Assembly: GCA_964412555.1 (NCBI GenBank)
Contig: CAYPPG010000025.1
Coordinates: forward strand, 38,980-102,979
Source: CAYPPG01 sp964412555
GTDB taxonomy: Bacteria > Hinthialibacterota > Hinthialibacteria > Hinthialibacterales > Hinthialibacteraceae
Reading direction: 5' to 3'
Length of the DNA stretch: 64,000 nt
The position numbers and the translations under genes are program-made. Below, one piece after another: positions 9,337-17,600 of the stretch. How positions within the stretch are numbered: position 1 is the first letter of the stretch; each line of letters opens with the position of its first letter. Below the pieces are notes generated by a model. The model was given only the letters and a program-made list of their open reading frames with translations. It did not search any database and was not told where the DNA came from.

Positions 9337-12300
9337 TGAAAAGGATTTCCGCAACGGGAAAACCGGATACTGCAAGGAACAAAGAAAAAAAAACGCACCG
9401 GCGCTTACTCCTAGTTCTTCTTGTCATTTCTGCTCTAATTCGATTCTATGGAATTACCAATCCGCTATACGATATGAATTATTGGCGCCAAACCGAAACA
9501 GCGGCATTGGCGCAAAATTATTATGAAGATAACCTTCCTTTTTTCTATCCCGAAATTGATTGGATTGGCCCAAACGGCCATGCTGAGATGGAATTCCCGC
9601 TGTATCCTTATATTTTATCTTGGGTCTATCGATTGTTTTGGCCTTCGGACATTTTCGGGCGCATTTTAACTCTTTTATGCGCACTCGGGGCGATATGGTC
9701 CATATACGATATAGGCAGACAATTACTCACCCCAGGAATCGGTTTATTGGCGGCGGCGTTCTTTTCCGCATCTCCACTTGCCATCTATTTCGGTCGTACT
9801 TATCAGCCGGATATGATGATGGTCTTTTTTTCCACTTTTGCTCTTGCTCTTCTTTTGAGGTGGGATAACCGTAATTTCAACTTTCCTCTCTACCTTTCCG
9901 CTTTTGCCTTGATGATCGGAGTCTTGCTCAAACCTCCCTCTCTACTGGTAATACTCCCTATTCTTTGGATTCTTTATCAACAACAAGGAAAGCGTTTCGT
10001 ATTGAGGAAGGAATGGTGGCTCTACGCCCTTATCATTGGGGTACCGACTTTTTTATGGTATTCCCACGCCCACACTTTTTTTGAAGAATTCGGTGCCACA
10101 TTTATGTGGCATTTCAAGGATTTTTCCATCAAAGAGCATCTATTATCGGTATATATCAATCCGGAATTCTGGAAAACGATAGTATGGAGGTTCGGGGACG
10201 AAATATTGGTATACATTGGAATCGTACCATTTGTCATTGGTCTTATCAGCCTTTTGTTTCCGTACCGTGCGAAAACTTTCTTTGTATCTTGGCTGATCGG
10301 GATTGCCGGATTGTATCTCCTTATTCCTGGCCATCATATCGGGCATTCATACTACTCGTTACTCGCGATTCCTCCCATTGCTTTGATTTCAGCAATTGGT
10401 TGTTTTGAATTGTGGAATTTCGCAAATCATTGGATCAAATGTTCCTTCGCTTGGATGATGATTTTTCCGATTTCGGTTGCTTGTTTGGGAATGTATTTGC
10501 TTGATTCCCGTGGATATTACGGAAAAATTTATACGTATTACGATGATGCCAAAGCGTTGCAGGAAACGGTTCCGAAAGGTACCCTTATCGCCGTCATGGA
10601 TGATCTCATGCATACTCCGGAGTTCTTCTATTTTATCAATCGAAAAGGATGGCATCGCGCGGTTTATCCGGTAGTGGGAGCCGATAATTCTCCCTGGGTA
10701 GAACAAGTTCGAACCAAAGGAGCACAATATTATTTTGGATTGACTGAATTTAAAGGGAATCATCCATTCCCTTATTTGCAGAATCATATCCACGGACAGT
10801 ATTTATGGGATCATTACCGAATCGAAGAAATCGGCTGCCAATATTTTGTTGCGAGATTGGATCAACCGATTTACGGGAATCACCTATTTTCCGATTACAC
10901 TGCAAAAACCGTGGCGATTGCTTGGACATCGCAAGAGACCGCCGGAGCCTATTTGCGAAATACCGTACCCCTGTATGAATGGCAAAAAGCAGATGCAATA
11001 CTTCTTGATTTTCATACACTTCACCCTGATGAACTCAGATCAGTTCTAAACACCTACAACGCAGCGGTCCAAAATGGTTTTGTGATTACCCATCAGGAAT
11101 CCGGAAGACTTTTATTGGAAAAGCGAACCGATATCGAGCCGATTCTGAATTTCATATCGGCTGTTGGCACGACTCAATTCCTTCCCTCAAAACCAGAAGA
11201 CAATGGACAACTCTATTTGGGTTATTTCGATGCGGGACGTTATCGAGTTAGTTTTCAATTCCCCAACAGCTCTCTTCCGGCGCCAGTCGAAATGAAAATT
11301 CTCGATCGAACAGGCATTCCAATTGCACTTCGGATTTTGAAATCGGCTCATCTATCACACATTGATGATGGTGAAAGGCCTGAATGTATATTTCAATTGG
11401 ATCATCCGGCTGTTTTATACGCTTGGGCAACAACGGAAAAAGGACCGATTCAGCCGGCGTCTGTCGTCTGGATGCCGGATGTGCAGTCTATCACGGAACC
11501 GATGGTGATTCAGGCGGAACAATTGAATCGAAACCAAGCCGAAGTGGTGGAAGATTCCACAGCCGATCGAGAAACAGCCTTGTGGAGTTGGACGGACGAA
11601 GATCTTCGCTTTATGACTTATGGTCCCTACTTTGAATATCCGGCCGGAATGTATGATTTCATTTTCCGGTTACGCGCTCCAAACAAGTGGAATTTAGGCA
11701 ACCTTGAATTAGGAGTTTACGGGGGAGATTCGGTTCTCGCTCACAAAGAGTTATTTCCTTCCACAAAAGGAAATCAATCCCTGGGGCAGCAATATGCAGA
11801 TATACCGCTCAGCGCTACAGTCGAAGAAAATGTCCCCATTGAAATACGAGTATTTTTGCACAAACACGCCGAAGTACTCTTCGATACGGTAAGTATCCAG
11901 CAGCGAAAACGGAAATTACAATTACCGAATTACAATCAGCCGTTATGCCTGATCACGAATGAGAACAATCCATGTGCGCTCACGAAAAGCGGAAGAATAT
12001 TCAATTCAAATGGTGAGATCCGCCGTCGCATCAAACTGTTTTCCGCTCCGATTGCTTGGGCTGCTTGGCATGAAAATACCGGTGAGTTATATATTGATGA
12101 TCATGGCCGTGTAATCGGTGAAAAAAACGAAGAATACTGGGCGGTACCCGGAGATGCGGATGAGAAGATTGTCAATTTCGATATTTCTCTCGACGGCGCA
12201 TCGATCGGTATCTTGACCGATAAACGCCGGTTATTTATTTGGAACAATGGAACATTCACGATCCATCCCCTTCCCAATACCGATTTTCCGTTACGGGATT

Positions 12301-12611
12301 TACTATTAATCGATCAACAAACTGCCCTTGTGCTGGATGGAAAAGGATCTTTTCTCACCGTTGGTGAAGAAGTTCCAAAAGTAGAAGGCATCCCTCTGTT
12401 TTGGGCGGATGTCGCCCGTGCGATAGTTTATCATCCAAAAGGCATCTATGTGCTTGATAGTTTGGGAGCCATTCACTCCTCGAAAGGGGCACCTCCGATT
12501 CAATCACCTTTCTATAAACCGGAAGATTGGATTTTGGATGCCTATCGCACAAAGGAAGGAAATTGGTATTTGTTGAGTCGAGAGGGGGAGATTTTAACGT
12601 TTCACGAATAA
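9336..12611 (+). CDS. GT39-like membrane glycosyltransferase with extra C-terminal domains
   Basis: Residues about 20-400 form a polytopic membrane domain of the PMT/ArnT type (GT-C fold): a first helix LLLVLLVISALIRF, then the periplasmic loop motif YWRQTETAALAQ, typical of undecaprenyl- or dolichyl-phosphate-sugar dependent transferases. At 1091 residues it is about twice the usual length. The extra part contains a beta-sandwich resembling a carbohydrate-binding module (about 700-860) and a C-terminal region of repeated short strands like a beta-propeller (about 890-1091). It is coupled to the zinc-ribbon gene. The likely job is transfer of sugars to a surface polymer or protein outside the inner membrane; donor and acceptor are unknown. 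Confidence 0.75.
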   Translation: MKRISATGKPDTARNKEKKTHRRLLLVLLVISALIRFYGITNPLYDMNYWRQTETAALAQNYYEDNLPFFYPEIDWIGPNGHAEMEFPLYPYILSWVYRLFWPSDIFGRILTLLCALGAIWSIYDIGRQLLTPGIGLLAAAFFSASPLAIYFGRTYQPDMMMVFFSTFALALLLRWDNRNFNFPLYLSAFALMIGVLLKPPSLLVILPILWILYQQQGKRFVLRKEWWLYALIIGVPTFLWYSHAHTFFEEFGATFMWHFKDFSIKEHLLSVYINPEFWKTIVWRFGDEILVYIGIVPFVIGLISLLFPYRAKTFFVSWLIGIAGLYLLIPGHHIGHSYYSLLAIPPIALISAIGCFELWNFANHWIKCSFAWMMIFPISVACLGMYLLDSRGYYGKIYTYYDDAKALQETVPKGTLIAVMDDLMHTPEFFYFINRKGWHRAVYPVVGADNSPWVEQVRTKGAQYYFGLTEFKGNHPFPYLQNHIHGQYLWDHYRIEEIGCQYFVARLDQPIYGNHLFSDYTAKTVAIAWTSQETAGAYLRNTVPLYEWQKADAILLDFHTLHPDELRSVLNTYNAAVQNGFVITHQESGRLLLEKRTDIEPILNFISAVGTTQFLPSKPEDNGQLYLGYFDAGRYRVSFQFPNSSLPAPVEMKILDRTGIPIALRILKSAHLSHIDDGERPECIFQLDHPAVLYAWATTEKGPIQPASVVWMPDVQSITEPMVIQAEQLNRNQAEVVEDSTADRETALWSWTDEDLRFMTYGPYFEYPAGMYDFIFRLRAPNKWNLGNLELGVYGGDSVLAHKELFPSTKGNQSLGQQYADIPLSATVEENVPIEIRVFLHKHAEVLFDTVSIQQRKRKLQLPNYNQPLCLITNENNPCALTKSGRIFNSNGEIRRRIKLFSAPIAWAAWHENTGELYIDDHGRVIGEKNEEYWAVPGDADEKIVNFDISLDGASIGILTDKRRLFIWNNGTFTIHPLPNTDFPLRDLLLIDQQTALVLDGKGSFLTVGEEVPKVEGIPLFWADVARAIVYHPKGIYVLDSLGAIHSSKGAPPIQSPFYKPEDWILDAYRTKEGNWYLLSREGEILTFHE

Positions 12612-12624
12612 ATTGACCCGATGC

Positions 12625-14307
12625 TTATTGTAAAAGAGTTTCCAACTCCCCACCTTCTCGAATGAGAATAAATTGATCGGATTTCACATTTTGGATAGCA
12701 TCGATTTGGCCGCTGGGCCAATGGATGGTGATTTCATCGATTTGTTCTGCGCTCCCCAATCCGTAATGAAGCCGAAGATCGTAATGACTTTGATAACTTC
12801 CCCCGGCGCGAACTTCATTGACTTGGACCGTATCACCGGTTCGGACTTCTACACGGGAGCCAATCCCGTCTCGATTGCTATTCGTTCCTTCCAATCGAAT
12901 ATTGATCCAATGATTATCCAGTTGTAGTTCATTGATCAAAACGGTCGGTTTTTCACGGGAATTCGACAGAACAATATCGAGATCGCCGTCATTGTCCAAA
13001 TCGCCATAGGCTCCCCCGCGGGTGCTCAACAAGACTTGGAATCCGGGACCCATCTGATTCGACACATCCGTAAATGTACCATCCATATTGTTCCTAAAAA
13101 GTTGATTGGGTTCGTCCCACTTTGTGTTTTTTTCCAATTTTTCGATGTTGTCCTGCAGATGGCCGTTGGCAATAAAGAGATCCTGATCGGCATCGTTGTC
13201 ATAATCGAGAAAGAAAGTAGCCCAGCTTACATGTTTCATGCTGCCCTCTGAAACACCGGCCCGAAGAGTCACATCTTCGTACGATCCGTCTCCCCGATTT
13301 TGATAGAGGGTATTGAACTGCCGTTGATAACTAGTCAGAATCAAATCGTAGAGTCCATCTTGATTGTAATCTCCCAAATCACACCCCATACTTCCTTGAT
13401 CCCGTCCGTGCATATCGTAAGCCACTCCTGCAAGCAGGGCAGTTTCTTCAAAGGATCCATCTCCCATATTCTTGTATAGGAAATTTTCGGTGATATCGTT
13501 GGCGATGTAGATATCGGTCCAGCCGTCGTTGTCATAATCACCGCAAACCACACCCATTCCACGCCCTCTATATTGTGCGATTCCCGACTCTTCGGTTACA
13601 TCACGGAACGTACTGTCACCGTTGTTGAAATACAGGCTTGCCTGCTGGGGTTCATACATATCGTAGGTACTGGGATCGCAATAGAGTGGAATCCCCAAGC
13701 GGCTGCACGGAGATATTTCGTCTTCCGGAAATTCGAGGTAATTTGCAACGAATAAATCCAACCAGCCGTCTTTGTTGAAATCGACAAAGCACGCCCCCGC
13801 TCCCAATCGGGGATCGCCGAGGCCAATTTTCTTCGTGACATCGATAAACGTTCCATCCCCCTGATTGTTGAGCATCACATCTTCCTTGAAATTGGATAGA
13901 TAGATATCCCGGTCCCCATCGTTATCATAATCCCCCATGACACAACCCATCCCATAATGAGTATCGCCCGTTCCTGATTCAACCGTCACATTTGTAAAGC
14001 GTAAATCCCCGTCGTTGCGATACAACTCATTCGTAGGTGGGGTATCCACTTCATCCCCCGGAAGAGGCGCTCCATTCACGAAATACAAATCCAGATCACC
14101 ATCGTTATCATAATCAAAAAGACCAAGACCCGCCGTAACGGTTTCAACAATGTAATGGCGCCCACTGCTGCCGTCCGTATGAACAAAGGTAATGCCGGCT
14201 TCATCCACGATGTCGTAAAATCCGGGTGAGCGCACCGGTTCTTTTTTCCCACAGGAAGCGCACAATAAAAAAATCAATGATGCGTGTAACCAAAATCTTC
14301 TCTTCAT
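12625..14307 (-). CDS. FG-GAP/VCBS-repeat lipoprotein with ASPIC/UnbV domain
   Basis: The product starts with a lipoprotein signal ending in LCASC, so Cys19 is probably lipidated and the protein sits on the outer membrane or surface. About ten FG-GAP/VCBS repeats follow, each with a calcium-binding loop of the type DYDNDGDLDLY, forming an integrin-like propeller over residues 40-450. The C-terminal ASPIC/UnbV domain has the pattern VRAGGSYQSHYDLRLHYGLG and ITIHWPSG. Length (560) is normal for the CRTAC1-like family. A function in adhesion or polymer binding is likely but unproven. Confidence 0.85.
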   Translation of the reverse strand: MKRRFWLHASLIFLLCASCGKKEPVRSPGFYDIVDEAGITFVHTDGSSGRHYIVETVTAGLGLFDYDNDGDLDLYFVNGAPLPGDEVDTPPTNELYRNDGDLRFTNVTVESGTGDTHYGMGCVMGDYDNDGDRDIYLSNFKEDVMLNNQGDGTFIDVTKKIGLGDPRLGAGACFVDFNKDGWLDLFVANYLEFPEDEISPCSRLGIPLYCDPSTYDMYEPQQASLYFNNGDSTFRDVTEESGIAQYRGRGMGVVCGDYDNDGWTDIYIANDITENFLYKNMGDGSFEETALLAGVAYDMHGRDQGSMGCDLGDYNQDGLYDLILTSYQRQFNTLYQNRGDGSYEDVTLRAGVSEGSMKHVSWATFFLDYDNDADQDLFIANGHLQDNIEKLEKNTKWDEPNQLFRNNMDGTFTDVSNQMGPGFQVLLSTRGGAYGDLDNDGDLDIVLSNSREKPTVLINELQLDNHWINIRLEGTNSNRDGIGSRVEVRTGDTVQVNEVRAGGSYQSHYDLRLHYGLGSAEQIDEITIHWPSGQIDAIQNVKSDQFILIREGGELETLLQ

Positions 14308-14363
14308 CGTTTAAATTTTTTCTATTCTTAAAGAAAAGGCGACCGTAAAGCCGCCGTTTTTTA

Positions 14364-14394
14364 TTGTGGTGCAGACCTCTGGTCTGCACCACAA
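14364..14394. repeat. Strong hairpin, repeat family C copy 1
   Basis: Two perfect 14-base arms (TTGTGGTGCAGACC and its complement) surround a 3-base loop, six bases downstream of the leuD stop. A second, diverged copy occurs at 25215-25247, so this is a dispersed palindromic element. It may act as a terminator or mRNA-stability element for leuCD, but no T-tract follows in that direction. Confidence 0.75.
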
Positions 14395-14399
14395 CAGTT

Positions 14400-14966
14400 T
14401 TAAGCCACCTCTATCATCCCCGTCTCTTTGGCATAGGCGAACACATCACCCGCCCTGAGGATTTTTTCCACATCGCCAAGAGAGTTCAATTCAAAAGTGG
14501 TGTTTTTCGTCAAGTTTTTGAGCATTGATGCCTTGACATCGATTTCGATTTCATCGCCGGTTTCCACTTGATCCACCAATCGAGTTTTCGTTTCAAAAGG
14601 CACCAAATACCCTCCATTGACGGAATTGCGGAAAAAAATTCGCGCATAGGATTCCGCGACAACCGCTTTCACGCCGGCAATATTCAAAGCAAAGGGGGCA
14701 TGTTCACGGCTCGAACCGCAACCGAAATTTTTCCCCCCGATAATGATTGGATATTCGGTTTTCCATTCATTTTCCTTGACAAAGCGAATATACCCCTTGG
14801 GAAGCCCTGATTGTGCGTCAGGAACTCCACAGAGGGCTAACTCACCATATTTCTTCCGTTCTTCCTCGTCATCCAGTTTATAAACGAGATATTGAGCAGG
14901 AATAATCTGATCTGTATCGACGTCGTCGCCCAAGACGAATGCTTTTCCTTTGATGATATCTTCCAT
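14400..14966 (-). CDS. leuD: 3-Isopropylmalate dehydratase small subunit
   Basis: LeuD forms with LeuC the isomerase that converts 2- to 3-isopropylmalate in leucine synthesis. The 188-residue protein shows the swivelling-domain signatures: LGDDVDTDQIIPAQYL near residue 12, GGKNFGCGSSREHAPFAL near 78 and FFRNSVNGGYLVP near 110. It follows leuC after 22 bases on the same strand. Short LeuD proteins of this type also serve as small subunits of homoaconitase-like enzymes, so the alternative substrate cannot be excluded without leuA/leuB neighbours. Confidence 0.88.
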   Translation of the reverse strand: MEDIIKGKAFVLGDDVDTDQIIPAQYLVYKLDDEEERKKYGELALCGVPDAQSGLPKGYIRFVKENEWKTEYPIIIGGKNFGCGSSREHAPFALNIAGVKAVVAESYARIFFRNSVNGGYLVPFETKTRLVDQVETGDEIEIDVKASMLKNLTKNTTFELNSLGDVEKILRAGDVFAYAKETGMIEVA

Positions 14967-14988
14967 AATTTTTTTGTATTCCTCCCAG

Positions 14989-16287
14989 TTAGGATAAGTA
15001 ATCTCTTGGATCGGTAATATGACCCGTAACCGCGGAAGCCGCGACAGTCAGTGGCGAAGCCAAGAACACTTGCGCTTCTTTCGAGCCCATGCGCCCCGGA
15101 AAATTTCGATTCGTGGTCGAGATACATAGTTCCGGACCATTTAAGCGTCCGAACGTGTCTTCCGGTCCTCCAAGACAGGCTGCGCAAGAGGGTGGACCGA
15201 TTCGAGCGCCCGCTTCCTTGAAGATTTCTTCCAAGGTTTGCCCATTCAATCGTTCCTCTTTCAATTTGTTTTCCACTTCCGTTGTAGCGGGAACAATGAA
15301 GGTCGGAATCGCGCATGTTCTCCCTTTCAAAATGGAAGCCGCCGCTTTGAAATCGGTAATCTTACCGCCGGTACAGGAACCGACATAGGCGCGTGTCAAT
15401 TTCACATCGCTCAGCTCCCGTGCCAATCCACGGTTATCGGGGGAATGCGGTTTGGCGACGGTCGGTTCGATCTCATTCGTTCGGAAATCGTATGTCACAA
15501 AATAATTCGCATCCGAATCATTGCGTACAATCGTATAAGGCTTTTTCGAACGTGATTTGACAAATGCTTCGGTTTTCTCATCCGGTTCGATCACGCCATT
15601 TTTTCCGCCAGCTTCGATCACCATGTTGGTCAGTGTCATTCGTTCTTCGATGTTTAGGCTGTAGACTCCATCACCGGCAAATTCCATTGCCCGATAAGTC
15701 GCACCATCCACACCAATTTCCCCGATGGTATGGAGAATTAAATCCTTCGCCATCAAATAGAAAGGAAGTTCTCCCTCAAAAATAAAGCGCATAGTCGGCG
15801 GAACCTTGACCCAGAGTTTGCCAGTACCCAGCACAAATCCCGCATCCGTATTGCCGATCCCTGTGGCAAATTCCCCGAACGCACCCGCTGTACAGGTATG
15901 CGAATCCGTTCCGAACAACACTTCCCCCGGCCGTGTATGCCCTTCTTCCGGTAATGCGACGTGACAAACCCCTTTATAGCGGTCGGTCCCTGGATCGTAA
16001 TAGTTCTTGAGATTCTGCTCTTTGACGAATTGGCGAAGGATTTCGACATTGCGGTTGGCGTGAAAATCTTCCGTAAAGATATAATGGTCCGGAATAATGA
16101 CAACTTTATCCGCATCCCATACTTTAGCCTCTTTGCCGAAATTCTTTTGAAAAACACCGATCGTACCCGGACCGCAGACATCATGAGTCATCAAAACATC
16201 CACATCGATCCAGATATTTTCACCGGGTTCCACGCAATCCCGGCCGGCATGTTGCGCCAATATTTTTTCTGTAATTGTCATACCCAT
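14989..16287 (-). CDS. leuC: 3-Isopropylmalate dehydratase large subunit
   Basis: The 432-residue protein belongs to the shorter LeuC/HACN type that carries the 4Fe-4S cluster. The three cluster cysteines appear in YVGSCTGGKI (near residue 305) and in CAACLG (near 370). Substrate motifs such as FGTDSHTCTAGAFG (near 125) are present. It makes the catalytic half of isopropylmalate isomerase with LeuD immediately downstream. The family also includes homoaconitase of lysine synthesis; leucine is the default reading. The ATG lies at 16287 and the 470 bases upstream carry repeats rather than a gene. Confidence 0.88.
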   Translation of the reverse strand: MGMTITEKILAQHAGRDCVEPGENIWIDVDVLMTHDVCGPGTIGVFQKNFGKEAKVWDADKVVIIPDHYIFTEDFHANRNVEILRQFVKEQNLKNYYDPGTDRYKGVCHVALPEEGHTRPGEVLFGTDSHTCTAGAFGEFATGIGNTDAGFVLGTGKLWVKVPPTMRFIFEGELPFYLMAKDLILHTIGEIGVDGATYRAMEFAGDGVYSLNIEERMTLTNMVIEAGGKNGVIEPDEKTEAFVKSRSKKPYTIVRNDSDANYFVTYDFRTNEIEPTVAKPHSPDNRGLARELSDVKLTRAYVGSCTGGKITDFKAAASILKGRTCAIPTFIVPATTEVENKLKEERLNGQTLEEIFKEAGARIGPPSCAACLGGPEDTFGRLNGPELCISTTNRNFPGRMGSKEAQVFLASPLTVAASAVTGHITDPRDYLS

Positions 16288-16340
16288 TTTCTTACCCTTT
16301 TATTTGTGAATCCTTTTCTTTTTAACAGTATACTTGCATT

Positions 16341-16510
16341 GTCTGAATCAGGATGACCAGGATTCAAGGATGCACAGGATGTGCCTTTAGATAACTTTCG
16401 ATTTTTGACGAGTGATAATCCACCAATGACTGTTTTTCATGAATCGACTGGAATACTCTCATCGATTCCATCCTGCTAATCCTACAATCCTGGCCAATCC
16501 GGATTCAGAC
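16341..16510. repeat. MITE-like element with 40-base inverted ends
   Basis: The left end (16341-16380) begins GTCTGAATCAGGATGACCAG and the right end (16470-16510) is its near-complement, finishing CCAATCCGGATTCAGAC. About 90 non-coding bases lie between. The structure looks like a non-autonomous inverted-repeat element sitting in the leuC-mqnD spacer. I see no target-site duplication that I can trust. Confidence 0.6.
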
Positions 16511-16666
16511 GAAAATATCCTTCTGAACCGGAATCTTTAAGTGTATATGCCGATTCCTAAGTTTGCAATACTCATGCTGTGAATGCAGGGAGATTCAACT
16601 TTTTGTTTTTCCTAATACAATTGTACTTTCCGAATGGTTGATTTATTGAAAATGCACGCGTTGCAA

Positions 16667-16725
16667 GATGCGGGCAGGATGCCCGCGCTCCAATTGGGAA
16701 GATGCGGGCAGGATGCCCGCGCTCC
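16667..16725. repeat. REP-like family A, two tandem copies
   Basis: The 25-base unit GATGCGGGCAGGATGCCCGC+GCTCC occurs at 16667-16691 and 16701-16725. Each unit contains the inverted repeat GCGGGCA/TGCCCGC and can fold into a hairpin. Related copies are at 38504-38528, 38547-38572 and 52687-52712. The pair lies just upstream of the mqnD ribosome-binding site; an open frame runs through it but is not believed to be coding. Confidence 0.85.
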
Positions 16726-16757
16726 GACATAGAAATATAGAAGGAGTTACCATACTC

Positions 16758-17600
16758 ATGGCTCAAGAAATATCATTGGGGCACAGCCCCGATTCAGACG
16801 ACGCTTTTATGTTTTATGCTTTGGCAAAGAATAAAATCGATACAGGCGGACTGCATTTCAATCACATTCTCCAAGACATCGAAACCTTGAATCATCGAGC
16901 CGCACTCGGTGAGTTGGATATCACCGCCATTTCCGTGCATGCATATCCTTATGTGCAAGATCAATATGCTATTCTCACAGCGGGGGGGAGTTTAGGGATC
17001 GGATACGGACCGATGGTCGTTGCCCGGGAAACCATGAGTTTGGATGAGTTGAAAACCAAAACCATTGCCATTCCTGGAAAACTTACTTCTGCTTACCTTG
17101 CATTGCGTTTGTGCTTAGGAGAATTCCAGTTCGACATCGTTCCCTTCGATTCCATTCTGCCTGCCGTGATCCATGGGCGGGCCGATGCGGGATTGATCAT
17201 TCATGAAGGACAATTGATGTACAATGAACAGGGATTACACAAAATCATTGATCTCGGTGAATGGTGGAGTCGAGAAACCGGCGGTTTGCCTCTCCCTCTT
17301 GGCGCCAACGCAATCCGCAAGGGATTGGGTGAAGAATTGGTCACGAAAATCGCGCCACTTATGCGACAAACCATTCAATACAGCCTGGATCATCGACAAG
17401 AAGCGCTTGACTACGCACTGCAGTACGCGCGGGATTTGCCACAAGAGCTCGCGGACCGTTTCGTGGGAATGTACGTCAATGAATTGACTCTTCATTTGGG
17501 TGATAAAGGGAAAGAATCGTATCGATTGTTTCTGAAACGCGGTCATGAAGAAGGAATCATTCCTTATTCCTGCGAACCGGAATTTGTCGAGTGCGGTTAA
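16758..17600 (+). CDS. mqnD: 1,4-Dihydroxy-6-naphthoate synthase (futalosine pathway)
   Basis: MqnD converts cyclic dehypoxanthinyl futalosine to 1,4-dihydroxy-6-naphthoate on the alternative menaquinone route. The 280-residue protein has the periplasmic-binding-like fold, with the N-terminal GHSPDSDDAFMFYAL and a GRADAGLIIHEGQL segment near residue 142, typical of MqnD rather than MqnA. I chose the ATG at 16758 because AAGGAG lies 11 bases before it; the open frame extends 30 codons further upstream only through REP repeats. A polyprenyl synthase at 31 kb would supply the side chain. Confidence 0.88.
   Translation: MAQEISLGHSPDSDDAFMFYALAKNKIDTGGLHFNHILQDIETLNHRAALGELDITAISVHAYPYVQDQYAILTAGGSLGIGYGPMVVARETMSLDELKTKTIAIPGKLTSAYLALRLCLGEFQFDIVPFDSILPAVIHGRADAGLIIHEGQLMYNEQGLHKIIDLGEWWSRETGGLPLPLGANAIRKGLGEELVTKIAPLMRQTIQYSLDHRQEALDYALQYARDLPQELADRFVGMYVNELTLHLGDKGKESYRLFLKRGHEEGIIPYSCEPEFVECG

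Noticed and set aside
14364..14394. Rho-independent terminator for leuCD
   Set aside because: The stem is strong, but there is no T-tract after it in the leuD direction, so I list it as a repeat instead.
16668..16757. Thirty-codon N-terminal extension of MqnD
   Set aside because: It is encoded by the REP repeats and ends in the ribosome-binding site; AAGGAG and the family start support the ATG at 16758.
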